The notes under the pieces are model-generated. The model ran no database searches. It saw only the letters and a program-made list of their open reading frames with translations, and was not told the origin of the DNA. Shown piece after piece: positions 33,883 to 41,915 of a DNA stretch of 64,000 nucleotides. The translations under genes and the position numbers were made by a program. The DNA lies in NCBI RefSeq assembly GCF_000403645.1, contig NC_021313.1, positions 2,747,014 through 2,811,013 of the forward strand. Direction: 5' to 3'. The stretch is from Salinarchaeum sp. Harcht-Bsk1 (GTDB lineage Archaea; Halobacteriota; Halobacteria; Halobacteriales; Salinarchaeaceae). How positions within the stretch are numbered: position 1 is the first letter of the stretch; each line of letters opens with the position of its first letter.

Positions 33883-34563
33883 GTGGACTACGAGACCTGG
33901 GAACCGTTCTACGACGCGATTCTCGCCGACTTCGGCTACGACCGGGCGGGCGACGAGGCCGCTCGGGACTGGCTCGCACAGCGCGTCGATCGGTTCGAAC
34001 TCGATTCGCTACGCCTCGGCGGAACCGTGGCGATCGCTGGCGCTGCACCCTCGCTGGAAGCAGACCTCGCCGTCGCTCGCGGCGCCGATGCGGTCGTGGC
34101 CGCCTCCGACGCCGGCGTCAGACTCGCAGCGGCTGGACTCGTCCCCGACCTCGTCGTCACCGACCTCGATGGCGATCCCGAGGGGACGATCGGTCTTGCC
34201 GAGGACGGCGTCCCTGTCGCGGTGCACGCTCACGGCGACAATCGGTCCGCGCTCGAGCGCTACGTTCCGCGCTTCCCGACGGAACGACTCCTCGGCACGA
34301 CGCAGGCCGAGCCAGTCGACCCGCTCGTCAACTACGGCGGCTTCACCGACGGCGACCGTGCCGCGTTCCTCGCGGACGCGGTCGGGGCGGATCGGCTGAT
34401 CTTCCCTGGCTGGGACTTCGATGCGGCCGAGGGTCCGAAGGTGGAGAAACTCTCGTGGGCAGGGGTGCTCCTCCACTGGCTGGAACGCCACCGCGGAGCG
34501 CGGTTCGAACTCTTGGACGGCCGGCGAACGGACATCGACCTCTCCGGCTTTCCAGCGCCCTGA
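33883..34563 (+). CDS. mptE: Archaeal 6-hydroxymethylpterin diphosphokinase (MptE, DUF115)
   Basis: 226 aa from a GTG start (GTG GAC TAC). DUF115 motifs: VAIAGAAPSLEADL (about 48-61), VVAASDAGVRLAAAGL and LVVTDLDGD (about 89-97), then VHAHGDN and GWDFDAAEGPK. MptE replaces bacterial HPPK in archaea, transferring pyrophosphate from ATP to 6-hydroxymethyl-7,8-dihydropterin. Lying right after the DHPS gene completes a two-step pterin module. Confidence 0.9.
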   Translation: MDYETWEPFYDAILADFGYDRAGDEAARDWLAQRVDRFELDSLRLGGTVAIAGAAPSLEADLAVARGADAVVAASDAGVRLAAAGLVPDLVVTDLDGDPEGTIGLAEDGVPVAVHAHGDNRSALERYVPRFPTERLLGTTQAEPVDPLVNYGGFTDGDRAAFLADAVGADRLIFPGWDFDAAEGPKVEKLSWAGVLLHWLERHRGARFELLDGRRTDIDLSGFPAP

Positions 34564-34634
34564 GGGCGACCACGATCGTCACACGTTCACACGGTGGCAG
34601 AACCACTATCTGTCGAGACCGAGCAGCCCGTAGT

Positions 34635-35687
34635 ATGCCGGAGTTCGTCACGCCTCCGCCGCTGGAGCGAGGCGACCGCGTCGCGATCGTCGCACCGTCG
34701 TCAGGCATCGCAGCCGCCTACCCGCACGTCTACGAACTCGGTCTGGAGCGACTCCGGACCGTCTTCGACCTCGAGCCAGTCGAGTACCCGACCGCGACGA
34801 AGGACGACGAGTACCTCGCCGCCCATCCCGCGGAACGGGCTGGAGACGTCGTGGACGCCTTCCGGGATCCGGAGATCGGCGGCGTCGTAACGACGATCGG
34901 GGGCTCGGACCAGCTACGGATCCTCGAGCACCTGGATCCCGCGGTGTTGCGCGAGCATCCCACCCGCTTCTACGGCATCAGCGACAACGCGAACCTCACG
35001 AGCTACCTCTGGAACGAGGGCGTCGTCTCCTACTACGGCGGGTCGGTCATGACCACGCTCGCGATGCAGGGATCGATGAGCGAGTACAGCGTCGAGTACC
35101 TGGAGCGAGCGTTCTTCGAGGAGTCGATCGGGGAGATCGAGCCAGCCGACCGTTTCACCGACCAGGACCTCGACTGGGCCGACCCGGACACGCTGGACCA
35201 GCGTCGCGAGTTCGAGGACAATCCTGGCTGGCGGTGGGCTGGCGGTGACGAGCCAGCGGACGGACGCGTATGGGGTGGCTGTCTCGACGTGTTAGTTCCG
35301 TTCCTGGCAGCCGATCGCTACGCGCCCGAGGCGAGCGACCTCGAGGGGTGCGTCCTCCTCCTGGAGCCGTCCGAGGAACTGCCGAGTGCAGAAGAGGTAC
35401 GGATGGCGCTGCTCGCGATGGGTGAGCGCGGGATTCTCGACGCGATCGACGGCGTGCTCGTCGGTCGTGCGAAAGCCCGGTCCCCGTGGGAGCGACCGGG
35501 ACCCGAAGAGCGGGCTGCGTACCGCGAGCGCCAGCGCGAGACGATCGAGACGATCGTCGGCGAGTACAACCCCGAGGCGCCGATCGTCTTCGACGTCGAG
35601 GTCGGTCACACGGCGCCGACGGTCCCGGTCCCGATCGGTGGCCGCGCCGTCGTCGATCCCGTCGACGAGCGGATCACGTTCCCGTAG
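34635..35687 (+). CDS. LD-carboxypeptidase family protein (peptidase S66)
   Basis: 350 aa. S66 signatures: RVAIVAPSSGIAAAYP at the N-terminus, GVVTTIGGSDQLRIL (normally GGxG/S), FYGISDNANLTSYLW, and the C-terminal VFDVEVGHTAPTVPVPIG containing the catalytic-region histidine. Bacterial members trim murein peptides or cleave microcin C7 (MccF); archaea lack murein, so this is more likely an MccF-like amidase or peptide-nucleotide hydrolase. ATG 34635 matches the family start. 71 bp after mptE, same strand. Confidence 0.82.
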   Translation: MPEFVTPPPLERGDRVAIVAPSSGIAAAYPHVYELGLERLRTVFDLEPVEYPTATKDDEYLAAHPAERAGDVVDAFRDPEIGGVVTTIGGSDQLRILEHLDPAVLREHPTRFYGISDNANLTSYLWNEGVVSYYGGSVMTTLAMQGSMSEYSVEYLERAFFEESIGEIEPADRFTDQDLDWADPDTLDQRREFEDNPGWRWAGGDEPADGRVWGGCLDVLVPFLAADRYAPEASDLEGCVLLLEPSEELPSAEEVRMALLAMGERGILDAIDGVLVGRAKARSPWERPGPEERAAYRERQRETIETIVGEYNPEAPIVFDVEVGHTAPTVPVPIGGRAVVDPVDERITFP

Positions 35688-35769
35688 ATCGAGCAGGTGG
35701 ACTGGTCGTCGTCCCGGTCGGTCGTCCACGCACCCGCGTCGGCCGAGCCGGGCCCGTCGCTCAGGGGAT

Positions 35770-35785
35770 AGCGGCGTTCGCCGCT
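35770..35785. terminator. Hairpin between convergent genes
   Basis: AGCGGCG-TT-CGCCGCT, a perfect 7-bp stem, 83 bp after the S66 peptidase stop and 74 bp after the stop of the convergent decarboxylase gene. It may terminate or stabilise both transcripts; there is no T run, so the call is weak. Confidence 0.3.
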
Positions 35786-35858
35786 GGATCCGACTTGAAC
35801 CTGTTCCGAACTGTCCACTTCCGGCGGCGCTGGAATCGACTTCCGAACTCGGCCGTGG

Positions 35859-36470
35859 CTACTCGATGCTGTCGGACTCGACCAGTACCGTCTCGCCGGC
35901 CCGGACCGACTCGCCGTGCTCGACTGCCAGGTCTGCCTCCTCGATGCCCGGTGGAAACAGGACGTCGACGCGGCTCCCGAAGGAGATATGCCCGATCCGC
36001 TCACCGCGTTCGAGGTCCTCGCCTGCCTCGACGTAGGGATGGATCCGGCGGGCGAAGGCCCCGGCGATGAGCGTCACCGTCATCGGACCGTGGTCGGTCT
36101 CGACCGCGAGGATCTGGCGCTCGTTACGGTCGGACTCTTTCGAGAACGCCGGCCTGTGGCCGCCGGGCTGGTGCTCGGAACTGGTCACGGTCCCGGACAG
36201 CGGCGAGCGATTCACGTGGACGTCGTGGACGTTCATGAACGTGCCCACGAGGAGTCTGCCCTCCTCGTTCCGAATCACGGATATCTTGCCGTCGGCAGGC
36301 GCGAGGACGCCGTCTTCGGGGATCGACCGATTGGGATCCCGATGAAACCAGACCGCTGCGACGCCTGCGGCGCCGAGCACGGCCGTCACGACCGGGTGGA
36401 TCAACAGCGCGACCGCGCCGGCGGCGACGAGCGTCAGGCCGTACCGAAACCCACCAGGTGCGACGTTCAT
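35859..36470 (-). CDS. asd: Archaetidylserine/phosphatidylserine decarboxylase-type protein
   Basis: 203 aa from the ATG at 36470. Two N-terminal membrane segments (about 9-40) precede the PSD fold: GVLAPADGKIS, the MNVHDVHVNRSP block (about 94-105) and ISFGSRVDVLFP (about 171-182), whose Gly-Ser bond is the expected self-cleavage site that creates the pyruvoyl cofactor. In haloarchaea it would convert archaetidylserine to archaetidylethanolamine at the membrane. The short length is typical of the archaeal and PSD-A type enzymes. Confidence 0.88.
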   Translation of the reverse strand: MNVAPGGFRYGLTLVAAGAVALLIHPVVTAVLGAAGVAAVWFHRDPNRSIPEDGVLAPADGKISVIRNEEGRLLVGTFMNVHDVHVNRSPLSGTVTSSEHQPGGHRPAFSKESDRNERQILAVETDHGPMTVTLIAGAFARRIHPYVEAGEDLERGERIGHISFGSRVDVLFPPGIEEADLAVEHGESVRAGETVLVESDSIE

Positions 36471-36564
36471 TGACTGGTAGTAAGCGACCCGACCCAAACA
36501 GGTTGCGGGTTTGCAGTGGACTCCCAGTACGGTGTCGATGCCGGGTCGATGCCACGGGAGCGAC

Positions 36565-37149
36565 TCACCCGACGTCGCTCCGTGAGCGGACCGGTGCGCG
36601 CCAGTCGGTCGTCAGTTCGAGGAGGTCGACGAGGATGCGACCGGTCGCGCCCCAGACGGTGTAGCCGTCGACGTGGAAGTAGTGGACGACGACCTCGCCG
36701 TAGGTCGGGTGGTCGCGCGTCTCGAACTCGTAGTTGGCCGGATCGGTGAGGTCGGCGACCGACAGGATCGCGACCTCGATGGCCTCGACGCCGTCCGGTG
36801 CGTACTCCCGGTCGGGGACCATTCCCACGAACGGCGAGACGGCGTAGTCGGTGACCGTCCGGATCGCGTCGAGACGCCCGAGGATCCGCGCCTCTTCGGG
36901 GTCGAGGCCGATCTCTTCGTCTGCCTCGCGGATCGCGGTCGCCTGGAGGTCGACGTCCTCGGGCTCCGCTCCACCGCCGGGGAAACTCATCTGGCCGGGG
37001 TGTTCGCCGAGGTCCTCCGAGCGCTTGATGAACAGCAACGAGTGGCCGTCGTCGCGCTCGATCACGGGGGCGAGCACGGCGGCGTCCCGCGGCTGGTCCC
37101 GAATGACGGTGGGATCACATCCGACGACCGCGGACAGGTCCAGCCGCAT
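36565..37149 (-). CDS. Nudix hydrolase, CoA pyrophosphatase type
   Basis: 194 aa from the ATG at 37149; an upstream ATG would add seven residues. The Nudix box spans about residues 57-80, with the core READEEIGL and the preceding MSFPGGG of the CoA pyrophosphatase (NudL) subgroup. Such enzymes hydrolyse CoA and related dinucleotides to 4'-phosphopantetheine and 3',5'-ADP. LLFIKRSEDLGEHPGQ matches the UPF0035 consensus. The gene is followed on the same strand by the lipid decarboxylase (94 bp). Confidence 0.88.
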   Translation of the reverse strand: MRLDLSAVVGCDPTVIRDQPRDAAVLAPVIERDDGHSLLFIKRSEDLGEHPGQMSFPGGGAEPEDVDLQATAIREADEEIGLDPEEARILGRLDAIRTVTDYAVSPFVGMVPDREYAPDGVEAIEVAILSVADLTDPANYEFETRDHPTYGEVVVHYFHVDGYTVWGATGRILVDLLELTTDWRAPVRSRSDVG

Positions 37150-37240
37150 GGCCCGGCGTAGGCGAGCCACGACTTAGCGTTTGGCGGTCGGCGACAGTTT
37201 GTCCTCGGGAGCCGCCGGCCGTCCGCCGGTCGGCAGCCGA

Positions 37241-37693
37241 TCACTCCTCGCGCGCGGCGTCGAGGCGCTCTCTGGCGTCGTCCAGATCGACCGGTCCCCA
37301 GGACTCGACCTCGTAACTTCGATCCAGCAGGTCGGCACAGGCCTCGTCGTCCCCTGCGTCGATCGCGGCGTCGACCTCCCGCTCGAAGCGTTCGGCGACG
37401 GCCGCAGCGACTGCGTCGCGATCGACGTCGCGCCGCTCGAGGTCGAGAATGTGTGGGAGGTCCTCGGCGCCGTCCGGTAGCGTTGGGAAGGCAGCGGGCC
37501 CGGGAACGAGCCGGCCGTCGTGCTCGACGAGCGCGTATGCGTCGACGGCGTCGTCGATGGCCGCCTGTACTGCAGCCTCGTCGAACTCCTCCCCACGCCG
37601 GAACGCCGTCTCCGAGCAGGCCCGCTCGAGTTCGGCCCGGTCTAGCGCGCCGAACGCGTCGACCATCCCGGCGAGCTCGTCGTGCCCGAACAT
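37241..37693 (-). CDS. Uncharacterised haloarchaeal helical protein
   Basis: 150 aa from the ATG at 37693. Helical, acidic, without Cys-based metal sites or membrane segments. A recurring feature is an apparent mini winged-helix-like start (DELAGMVDAFGALDRAELERA) followed by FDEAAVQAAIDDAVDAYALV, which could be a DNA- or protein-binding helical bundle. Function unknown. It precedes the Nudix gene by 91 bp on the same strand and is divergent from the pilin genes. Confidence 0.65.
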   Translation of the reverse strand: MFGHDELAGMVDAFGALDRAELERACSETAFRRGEEFDEAAVQAAIDDAVDAYALVEHDGRLVPGPAAFPTLPDGAEDLPHILDLERRDVDRDAVAAAVAERFEREVDAAIDAGDDEACADLLDRSYEVESWGPVDLDDARERLDAAREE

Positions 37694-37824
37694 ACCCGCA
37701 CGTCTCGGGCACGTGGGATGAATCCAGCGCTCGGCGCGGTCGAAGCCCCGTTCACGGAGCAGGCCGACTCCTTCCGGTGCTCCCACCACGAAACATTAGT
37801 ACCCCCGCTACATTGTCCCGGTCG

Positions 37825-38241
37825 ATGCGCCGTAATCGATTCCGACCGGGCGACGACGCCGTCTCTCCTGTCGTGGGCGTCGTCTTACTCGTCGGAATCG
37901 CCGTCATGCTGATGACGACCGTCGGCGTGTTCGTGCTCGGGTTTGGACCGGGGGAGCAGCCGCCCGAATCCGACATGCAGTTTCATCAGGAGTCCGGTGA
38001 AGTCGTCATTAGCGTGGTGCGACCCGCTGGGCTCTCCGAACAGGACGTGGTCGTAACCGTCGAGAACAGTGGAGACTGTGCTTGGACCGGCACCGGAGCG
38101 TTGCAGAAAGCTGAAACTGTAACAATCAGCAATAGCACTCCTAACTGTCCCACTATCAACCAGGGGGACACGATCAGGGTAATTTGGGAAGCGGAGGGCG
38201 GCGGACGGACGGCCATCATCGGTGAGTACGAAGTCATCTAA
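37825..38241 (+). CDS. Type IV pilin-like protein 1
   Basis: 138 aa. The N-terminus RPGDDAVSPVVGVVLLVG is the haloarchaeal DUF1628/type IV pilin signal: a short basic leader, a processing site near Gly-Asp and the H-domain SPVVGVVLLVGIAVMLM. PibD would cut before the hydrophobic segment. The extracellular part is beta-rich with two cysteines (about 90 and 108). An ACATTAG element at 37793-37799 may be its TATA box. First of three pilin-like genes on this strand. Confidence 0.85.
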   Translation: MRRNRFRPGDDAVSPVVGVVLLVGIAVMLMTTVGVFVLGFGPGEQPPESDMQFHQESGEVVISVVRPAGLSEQDVVVTVENSGDCAWTGTGALQKAETVTISNSTPNCPTINQGDTIRVIWEAEGGGRTAIIGEYEVI

Positions 38242-38261
38242 ACGCCGGGTCGGCCACGACT

Positions 38262-38269
38262 GATATATG
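38262..38269 (+). promoter_or_regulatory. TATA-like box of pilin-like gene 2
   Basis: GATATATG ends 25 bp before the ATG at 38295, showing that the second pilin gene has its own promoter. Confidence 0.5.
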
Positions 38270-38294
38270 GCAGGCGTGGCTACCCTCGACCGTG

Positions 38295-38759
38295 ATGGAG
38301 CTCCGCGCCCTGTACCGCGAGGACGACGCCGTCTCCTCCGTGCTGGGCGTCGTGTTGATGGTGGCCGTGACGATCGTCCTCGCCGCCGTGATCGGGACGT
38401 TCGTCCTCGGCATCGGGAGCGATCTGACCGATAGCAGTCCGAACGCTCAGTGGGAGTTCAGCGAGAATCTCGACGGCAATGGCACCTCGGGCAGCGTCGT
38501 CGTGCTGCACGGCGGCGGCGACGACGTGAAGAAATCGACGCTCGAGGTCACCGTCGGCGGAACCACCGTGTTCGAGGACGGGAGCGACGCCTCCGGGAAC
38601 GGCTACAATGTGAATGACAACTGGGGGGATCCGATCACGACGGGCGATCGGCTTCGGATCGAAGAAAACACGGCCCAGCTCAGCCAGGGGCAGGCGGTGC
38701 GGATCATCTGGAGCAGCGGCGACTCCTCGGCGATCCTCGCCGACGAGCAACTCGGCTGA
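38295..38759 (+). CDS. Type IV pilin-like protein 2
   Basis: 154 aa; a GTG one codon earlier is an alternative start. The leader MELRALYREDDAVSSVLG is followed by the hydrophobic H-domain VVLMVAVTIVLAAVIGTFVLG. The processing-site context lacks the usual Gly, but DDAVSSVLGVVL aligns with pilin 1. The exported portion is Gly/Ser/Asn-rich and ends in an RIIWSSGDSSAILAD strand resembling the C-terminus of pilin 1 (VIWEAEGGGRTAIIG), so the two are paralogues. Confidence 0.82.
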   Translation: MELRALYREDDAVSSVLGVVLMVAVTIVLAAVIGTFVLGIGSDLTDSSPNAQWEFSENLDGNGTSGSVVVLHGGGDDVKKSTLEVTVGGTTVFEDGSDASGNGYNVNDNWGDPITTGDRLRIEENTAQLSQGQAVRIIWSSGDSSAILADEQLG

Positions 38760-38809
38760 CGGGCGGGAACCCTTTTTGCAGGCCGGCGGTATGATTCTGG
38801 AGAGTAGCC

Positions 38810-39217
38810 GTGTATGGAGACCAGCACCTCGAAGAAGGGCTCTCTGGAAATATCCAGACGCTCATCGCGCTGGCGCTCGTCGTGCTCGTCGTCGTCGTTG
38901 GTATCCTCCTCGCAGCGGGCTACGGCGGCCCGATCTGGAACCACTTCTTCGACGACTCCCAGCCGCAGGCGAGCTTCGAGTTTTCCTACGACCAGCGCGC
39001 GGAGACCTTGACCGTGGAGCACGCCGGCGGGAACGCGATCCCTGGACGTCAACTCCTCGTTCGGTCGGGGAATCGGACGCTCGCGGACTTCTCGGCGTAC
39101 GAGCGCGTCGACGCCGGTGACGCGGTGACCGTCGCGAACGTCTCCCGGAGCGACTCGATTCGAGTAGTCTGGCGGAAGCAACACCGAACGCTCGTGCTGG
39201 CGACGTGGCCTCGCTGA
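38810..39217 (+). CDS. Type IV pilin-like protein 3 (divergent)
   Basis: 135 aa from a GTG start (GTG TAT GGA GAC). Leader [10 protein letters not shown] and a long hydrophobic segment ([20 protein letters not shown]) give the pilin plan, but the SPVIG-type signal is lost. The C-terminal beta region again ends [16 protein letters not shown], parallel to the end of pilins 1 and 2. Could be a minor pilin or a membrane-anchored relative. CTTTTTGC at 38772-38779 may be its TATA box. Confidence 0.7.
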   Translation: MYGDQHLEEGLSGNIQTLIALALVVLVVVVGILLAAGYGGPIWNHFFDDSQPQASFEFSYDQRAETLTVEHAGGNAIPGRQLLVRSGNRTLADFSAYERVDAGDAVTVANVSRSDSIRVVWRKQHRTLVLATWPR

Positions 39218-39263
39218 CCCGAACGCGAATTCCCAGCGTCCCACACGGCGGCGTGTCACAGCG

Positions 39264-39270
39264 CTTTATG
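39264..39270 (+). promoter_or_regulatory. TATA-like box of the phosphoribosyltransferase gene
   Basis: CTTTATG ends 23 bp before the ATG at 39294; typical leaderless spacing. Confidence 0.5.
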
Positions 39271-39293
39271 GCTCCCCCGGATCAATCCCGGAT

Positions 39294-39860
39294 ATGGACC
39301 GGTTGCAGGCGTCGCTTCGAGACGCGCCGATCGTCGAGAAGGACGGCTACCACTACTTCGTCCACCCGGTGAGTGACGGCGTGCCGACGCTCGATCCGTC
39401 GTTGCTCCGGGAGATCACCGTCAAGATCGTCCGCAAGGCCGAACTCGCGGACGTCGACAAGATCGTCACGCCCGCGGCGATGGGCATCCACATCTCGACG
39501 GCGCTCTCACTGACGACGGACGTCCCGCTCGTGGTGATCCGCAAGCGCCAGTACGGCCTCGACGGCGAGACGCCGCTCCACCAGCAGACCGGCTACGGCG
39601 AGAGCCAGATGTACGTCAACGACGTCCATCCAGGCGATCGCGTGGTCGTGATCGACGACGTGCTCTCGACGGGCGGGACGCTCTCCGCGGTGCTCGGTGC
39701 ACTCGACGACATCGGTGCGGAGGTCGTCGACACCGTCGCCGTGATCAAGAAAGTCGGCGGTGTGACCGAACTGGCGGACGACCAGACGGTCAAGACGCTC
39801 GTCAACGTCGACGTCGTCGACGGCGAGGTCGTCATCGTCGACGAGGACGGCGACGGGTAG
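39294..39860 (+). CDS. hpt: Hypoxanthine/guanine phosphoribosyltransferase-type purine salvage enzyme
   Basis: 188 aa. PRPP-binding motif [14 protein letters not shown] (about residues 118-131) with the basic loop [13 protein letters not shown] upstream, as in archaeal purine PRTases. It transfers phosphoribose from PRPP to a purine base in the cytoplasm. It has no helix-turn-helix, so it is not the GfcR/PurR-type regulator. Whether hypoxanthine, guanine or adenine is preferred cannot be told from the sequence. Confidence 0.87.
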   Translation: MDRLQASLRDAPIVEKDGYHYFVHPVSDGVPTLDPSLLREITVKIVRKAELADVDKIVTPAAMGIHISTALSLTTDVPLVVIRKRQYGLDGETPLHQQTGYGESQMYVNDVHPGDRVVVIDDVLSTGGTLSAVLGALDDIGAEVVDTVAVIKKVGGVTELADDQTVKTLVNVDVVDGEVVIVDEDGDG

Positions 39861-39947
39861 TCGAACAGTCGAGACGCCTCGTGTTCGGTCGGGGGGCAGT
39901 TGCGACTCCGGGGTAACAGTTACTGGGCACGCACGAGCAGGGCGCGT

Positions 39948-40463
39948 ATGGAGCTCCTCCCGCTTCCGACAGACGCCGCCGCCGTCGAGCTGTTCGTCGA
40001 GGACTGCTGGCTGCCGTACCATCGGGAACTCGAACGGGTCGTCGATGCACACAGCCTCGACGAGTCGGTCGATCTGGTCGCCAAGGAGGTCGCGTTCCGA
40101 CGCGAGTGGCTCCGCGAACCGGATCGGGGTCTCTGGATCGCGGTCGAGGGTACTCCCGAGGATCCGGACGCCATCGCCGAGGAGAGTGCCGATCTCGCGG
40201 GCTTCGTCGCGATCGAACGCCAGACTGCCTCGCCGGTATTCGACCGGCCGGACCGCGTCGTCGTCGACGATCTCTACGTTCGCGAACGGCACCGCGGCAC
40301 CGGGCTCGCTCGGGAGCTGGTGGACCTGGGTGTGGCCGAGGCAGATGCGCACGACTGTGACGAAGTGACTCTCGAAGTCGACGTCGACAACGACAGAGCG
40401 ATCGCGTTCTACGAGAAGCTCGGCTTCGAACCGTATCGGCAGACGATGGTATTGTCAGTCTGA
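39948..40463 (+). CDS. GNAT family N-acetyltransferase
   Basis: 171 aa from ATG 39948. Typical single-domain GNAT: DDLYVRERHRGTGLARELVD (acetyl-CoA loop RHRGTG, about 107-112) and the terminal AIAFYEKLGFEPYRQTM. Substrate unknown. It converges on chorismate synthase (57 bp between stops). Confidence 0.85.
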   Translation: MELLPLPTDAAAVELFVEDCWLPYHRELERVVDAHSLDESVDLVAKEVAFRREWLREPDRGLWIAVEGTPEDPDAIAEESADLAGFVAIERQTASPVFDRPDRVVVDDLYVRERHRGTGLARELVDLGVAEADAHDCDEVTLEVDVDNDRAIAFYEKLGFEPYRQTMVLSV

Positions 40464-40520
40464 ACGGACAGAGCGTTCGGTCGTCCGGCGGGAACCGCTC
40501 CGCCGCCACGTTCGGTCGCG

Positions 40521-41726
40521 CTACTCTTCGTTACGCGGACTGCTCGGGTGGTACTCGGTGTCGTACTCGCCGGGGCGTCCGTCGAGCCGATCGGGGTTGA
40601 TCCGGCCGCCGAGCAGCATGAAGTCGAGGATCGTACAGTAGAACATCGCCTCGACGACGGGAACGGCGCGCGGGGGCAGCGACGGGTCGTGCCGACCGGT
40701 GACCTGGATCGTCTTCTCCTCGCCGGTCTCCCAGTCGACGGTGGTCTGTTCTTTCGGGATCGAGACCGGGGCGTGCCAGGAGATCTCGCCGTAGATCGGC
40801 TCCCCGGTGGTGATGCCGCCCTGGAGGCCCCCGTGGTCGTTGCCGACGGGCACCGGGTCGCCCTCCTCGGCGACGACCTCGCCGCCGCGAGCGCTGTCGC
40901 CGGCTTCGGGATCGTATGCCTCCCAGTCCTCGTTGCGGTCGTGACCCTTCATCGAGCGAGCCGCTTTGCCGACCCCGTACTCGAAGGCGGTCGTCGCGGG
41001 GATCGAGAAGACCATCCGACCGAGACGAGCGGCGAAGCTGTCGAAACGCGGCGCGCCGAGTCCGCGGGGAACGCCGCGACACTCGAAGTAGACGGAGCCG
41101 CCGACGGAGTCGCCGTGCTGCTGGACCTCCTCGAGGTGCTCGCGCATCTCCTCCGCGGTGTCGGGATCGGCACACCTGACCTCGTTCTCCTCGGTGTGCT
41201 CGAGCATCTCCTCCCAGGTGACATCGGGGGCCTCGATATCGTCGATCTGGTTGACGTGCCCCTTGACCGTCACGTCGTACTCAGATTGATCGAGCACCTC
41301 CTTGGCGATCGCGCCGGCCGCGACCCAGTTGACGGTCTCGCGGGCGGAGGAGCGGCCGCCGCCACCCCAGTTTCGGGTGCCGAATTTCGCGGAGTACGTG
41401 TAATCGCCGTGGGACGGTCGCGGTGCGGTCACGAAGGGCTCGTACTTCCCGGAGCGAGCGTCCTTGTTCTGGATAACCATCCCGATCGGCGTCCCGGTGG
41501 TGTAGCCCTCGAGGACCCCGGAGTTGATCGTGACCTCGTCGGGTTCGCCCCGGCTGGTCGTGATCATCGACTGCCCGGGCTTGCGGCGGTCGAGTTCGCG
41601 CTGGATGCGCTCCTCGTCGAGTTCGACGCCGGCCGGGCAGCCCGACACCGTACAGCCCATCGCCGGCCCGTGGCTCTCGCCGTAGGTGGTCACCTGGAAG
41701 AGGCGACCGAACGAGTTCCCGTTCAT
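40521..41726 (-). CDS. aroC: Chorismate synthase
   Basis: 401 aa. Converts EPSP to chorismate with reduced FMN, the last shikimate step. Conserved elements: start MNGNSFGRLFQVTTYGESHG, RPSHGDYTYS (about 107-116), GGGRSSARETV and the C-terminal GRHDPSLPPRAVPVVEAM. Start at 41726 follows a TATA box by 24 bp; the open frame upstream is not homologous. Confidence 0.96.
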   Translation of the reverse strand: MNGNSFGRLFQVTTYGESHGPAMGCTVSGCPAGVELDEERIQRELDRRKPGQSMITTSRGEPDEVTINSGVLEGYTTGTPIGMVIQNKDARSGKYEPFVTAPRPSHGDYTYSAKFGTRNWGGGGRSSARETVNWVAAGAIAKEVLDQSEYDVTVKGHVNQIDDIEAPDVTWEEMLEHTEENEVRCADPDTAEEMREHLEEVQQHGDSVGGSVYFECRGVPRGLGAPRFDSFAARLGRMVFSIPATTAFEYGVGKAARSMKGHDRNEDWEAYDPEAGDSARGGEVVAEEGDPVPVGNDHGGLQGGITTGEPIYGEISWHAPVSIPKEQTTVDWETGEEKTIQVTGRHDPSLPPRAVPVVEAMFYCTILDFMLLGGRINPDRLDGRPGEYDTEYHPSSPRNEE

Positions 41727-41750
41727 GTCCGCCCGGTGGAGGGCGGGGGC

Positions 41751-41758
41751 ATTTATCC
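41751..41758 (-). promoter_or_regulatory. TATA-like box of aroC
   Basis: GGATAAAT on the minus strand, 24 bp before the aroC ATG at 41726. Confidence 0.55.
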
Positions 41759-41857
41759 TTTGTATTCGCGCAGCCGGTGCGAATCGACGTCCATCACGAG
41801 CGATCCGAGCGGCTCCTCGCCTGTACGTCGACGACGTGCCGCAAATCTCGTGCGAGT

Positions 41858-41892
41858 CTTTGCCGCAAATCGGAGAGTTATGCCACGGGCCA
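41858..41892 (+). promoter_or_regulatory. Promoter block shared by glycosidase copies 1 and 3 (copy-1 instance)
   Basis: A 35-bp block beginning CTTTGCCGCAAATCGG and ending GAGTTATGCCACGGGCCA is repeated upstream of copy 3 (44181-44215) with 4 mismatches. It contains a TATA-like GTTATGCC about 32 bp before the ATG at 41916. In copy 1 the 11-mer TGCCGCAAATC also occurs just upstream (41837-41847). Copy 2 lacks an evident version. Confidence 0.5.
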
Positions 41893-41915
41893 CCGATTCT
41901 CACACTGATTCATCG

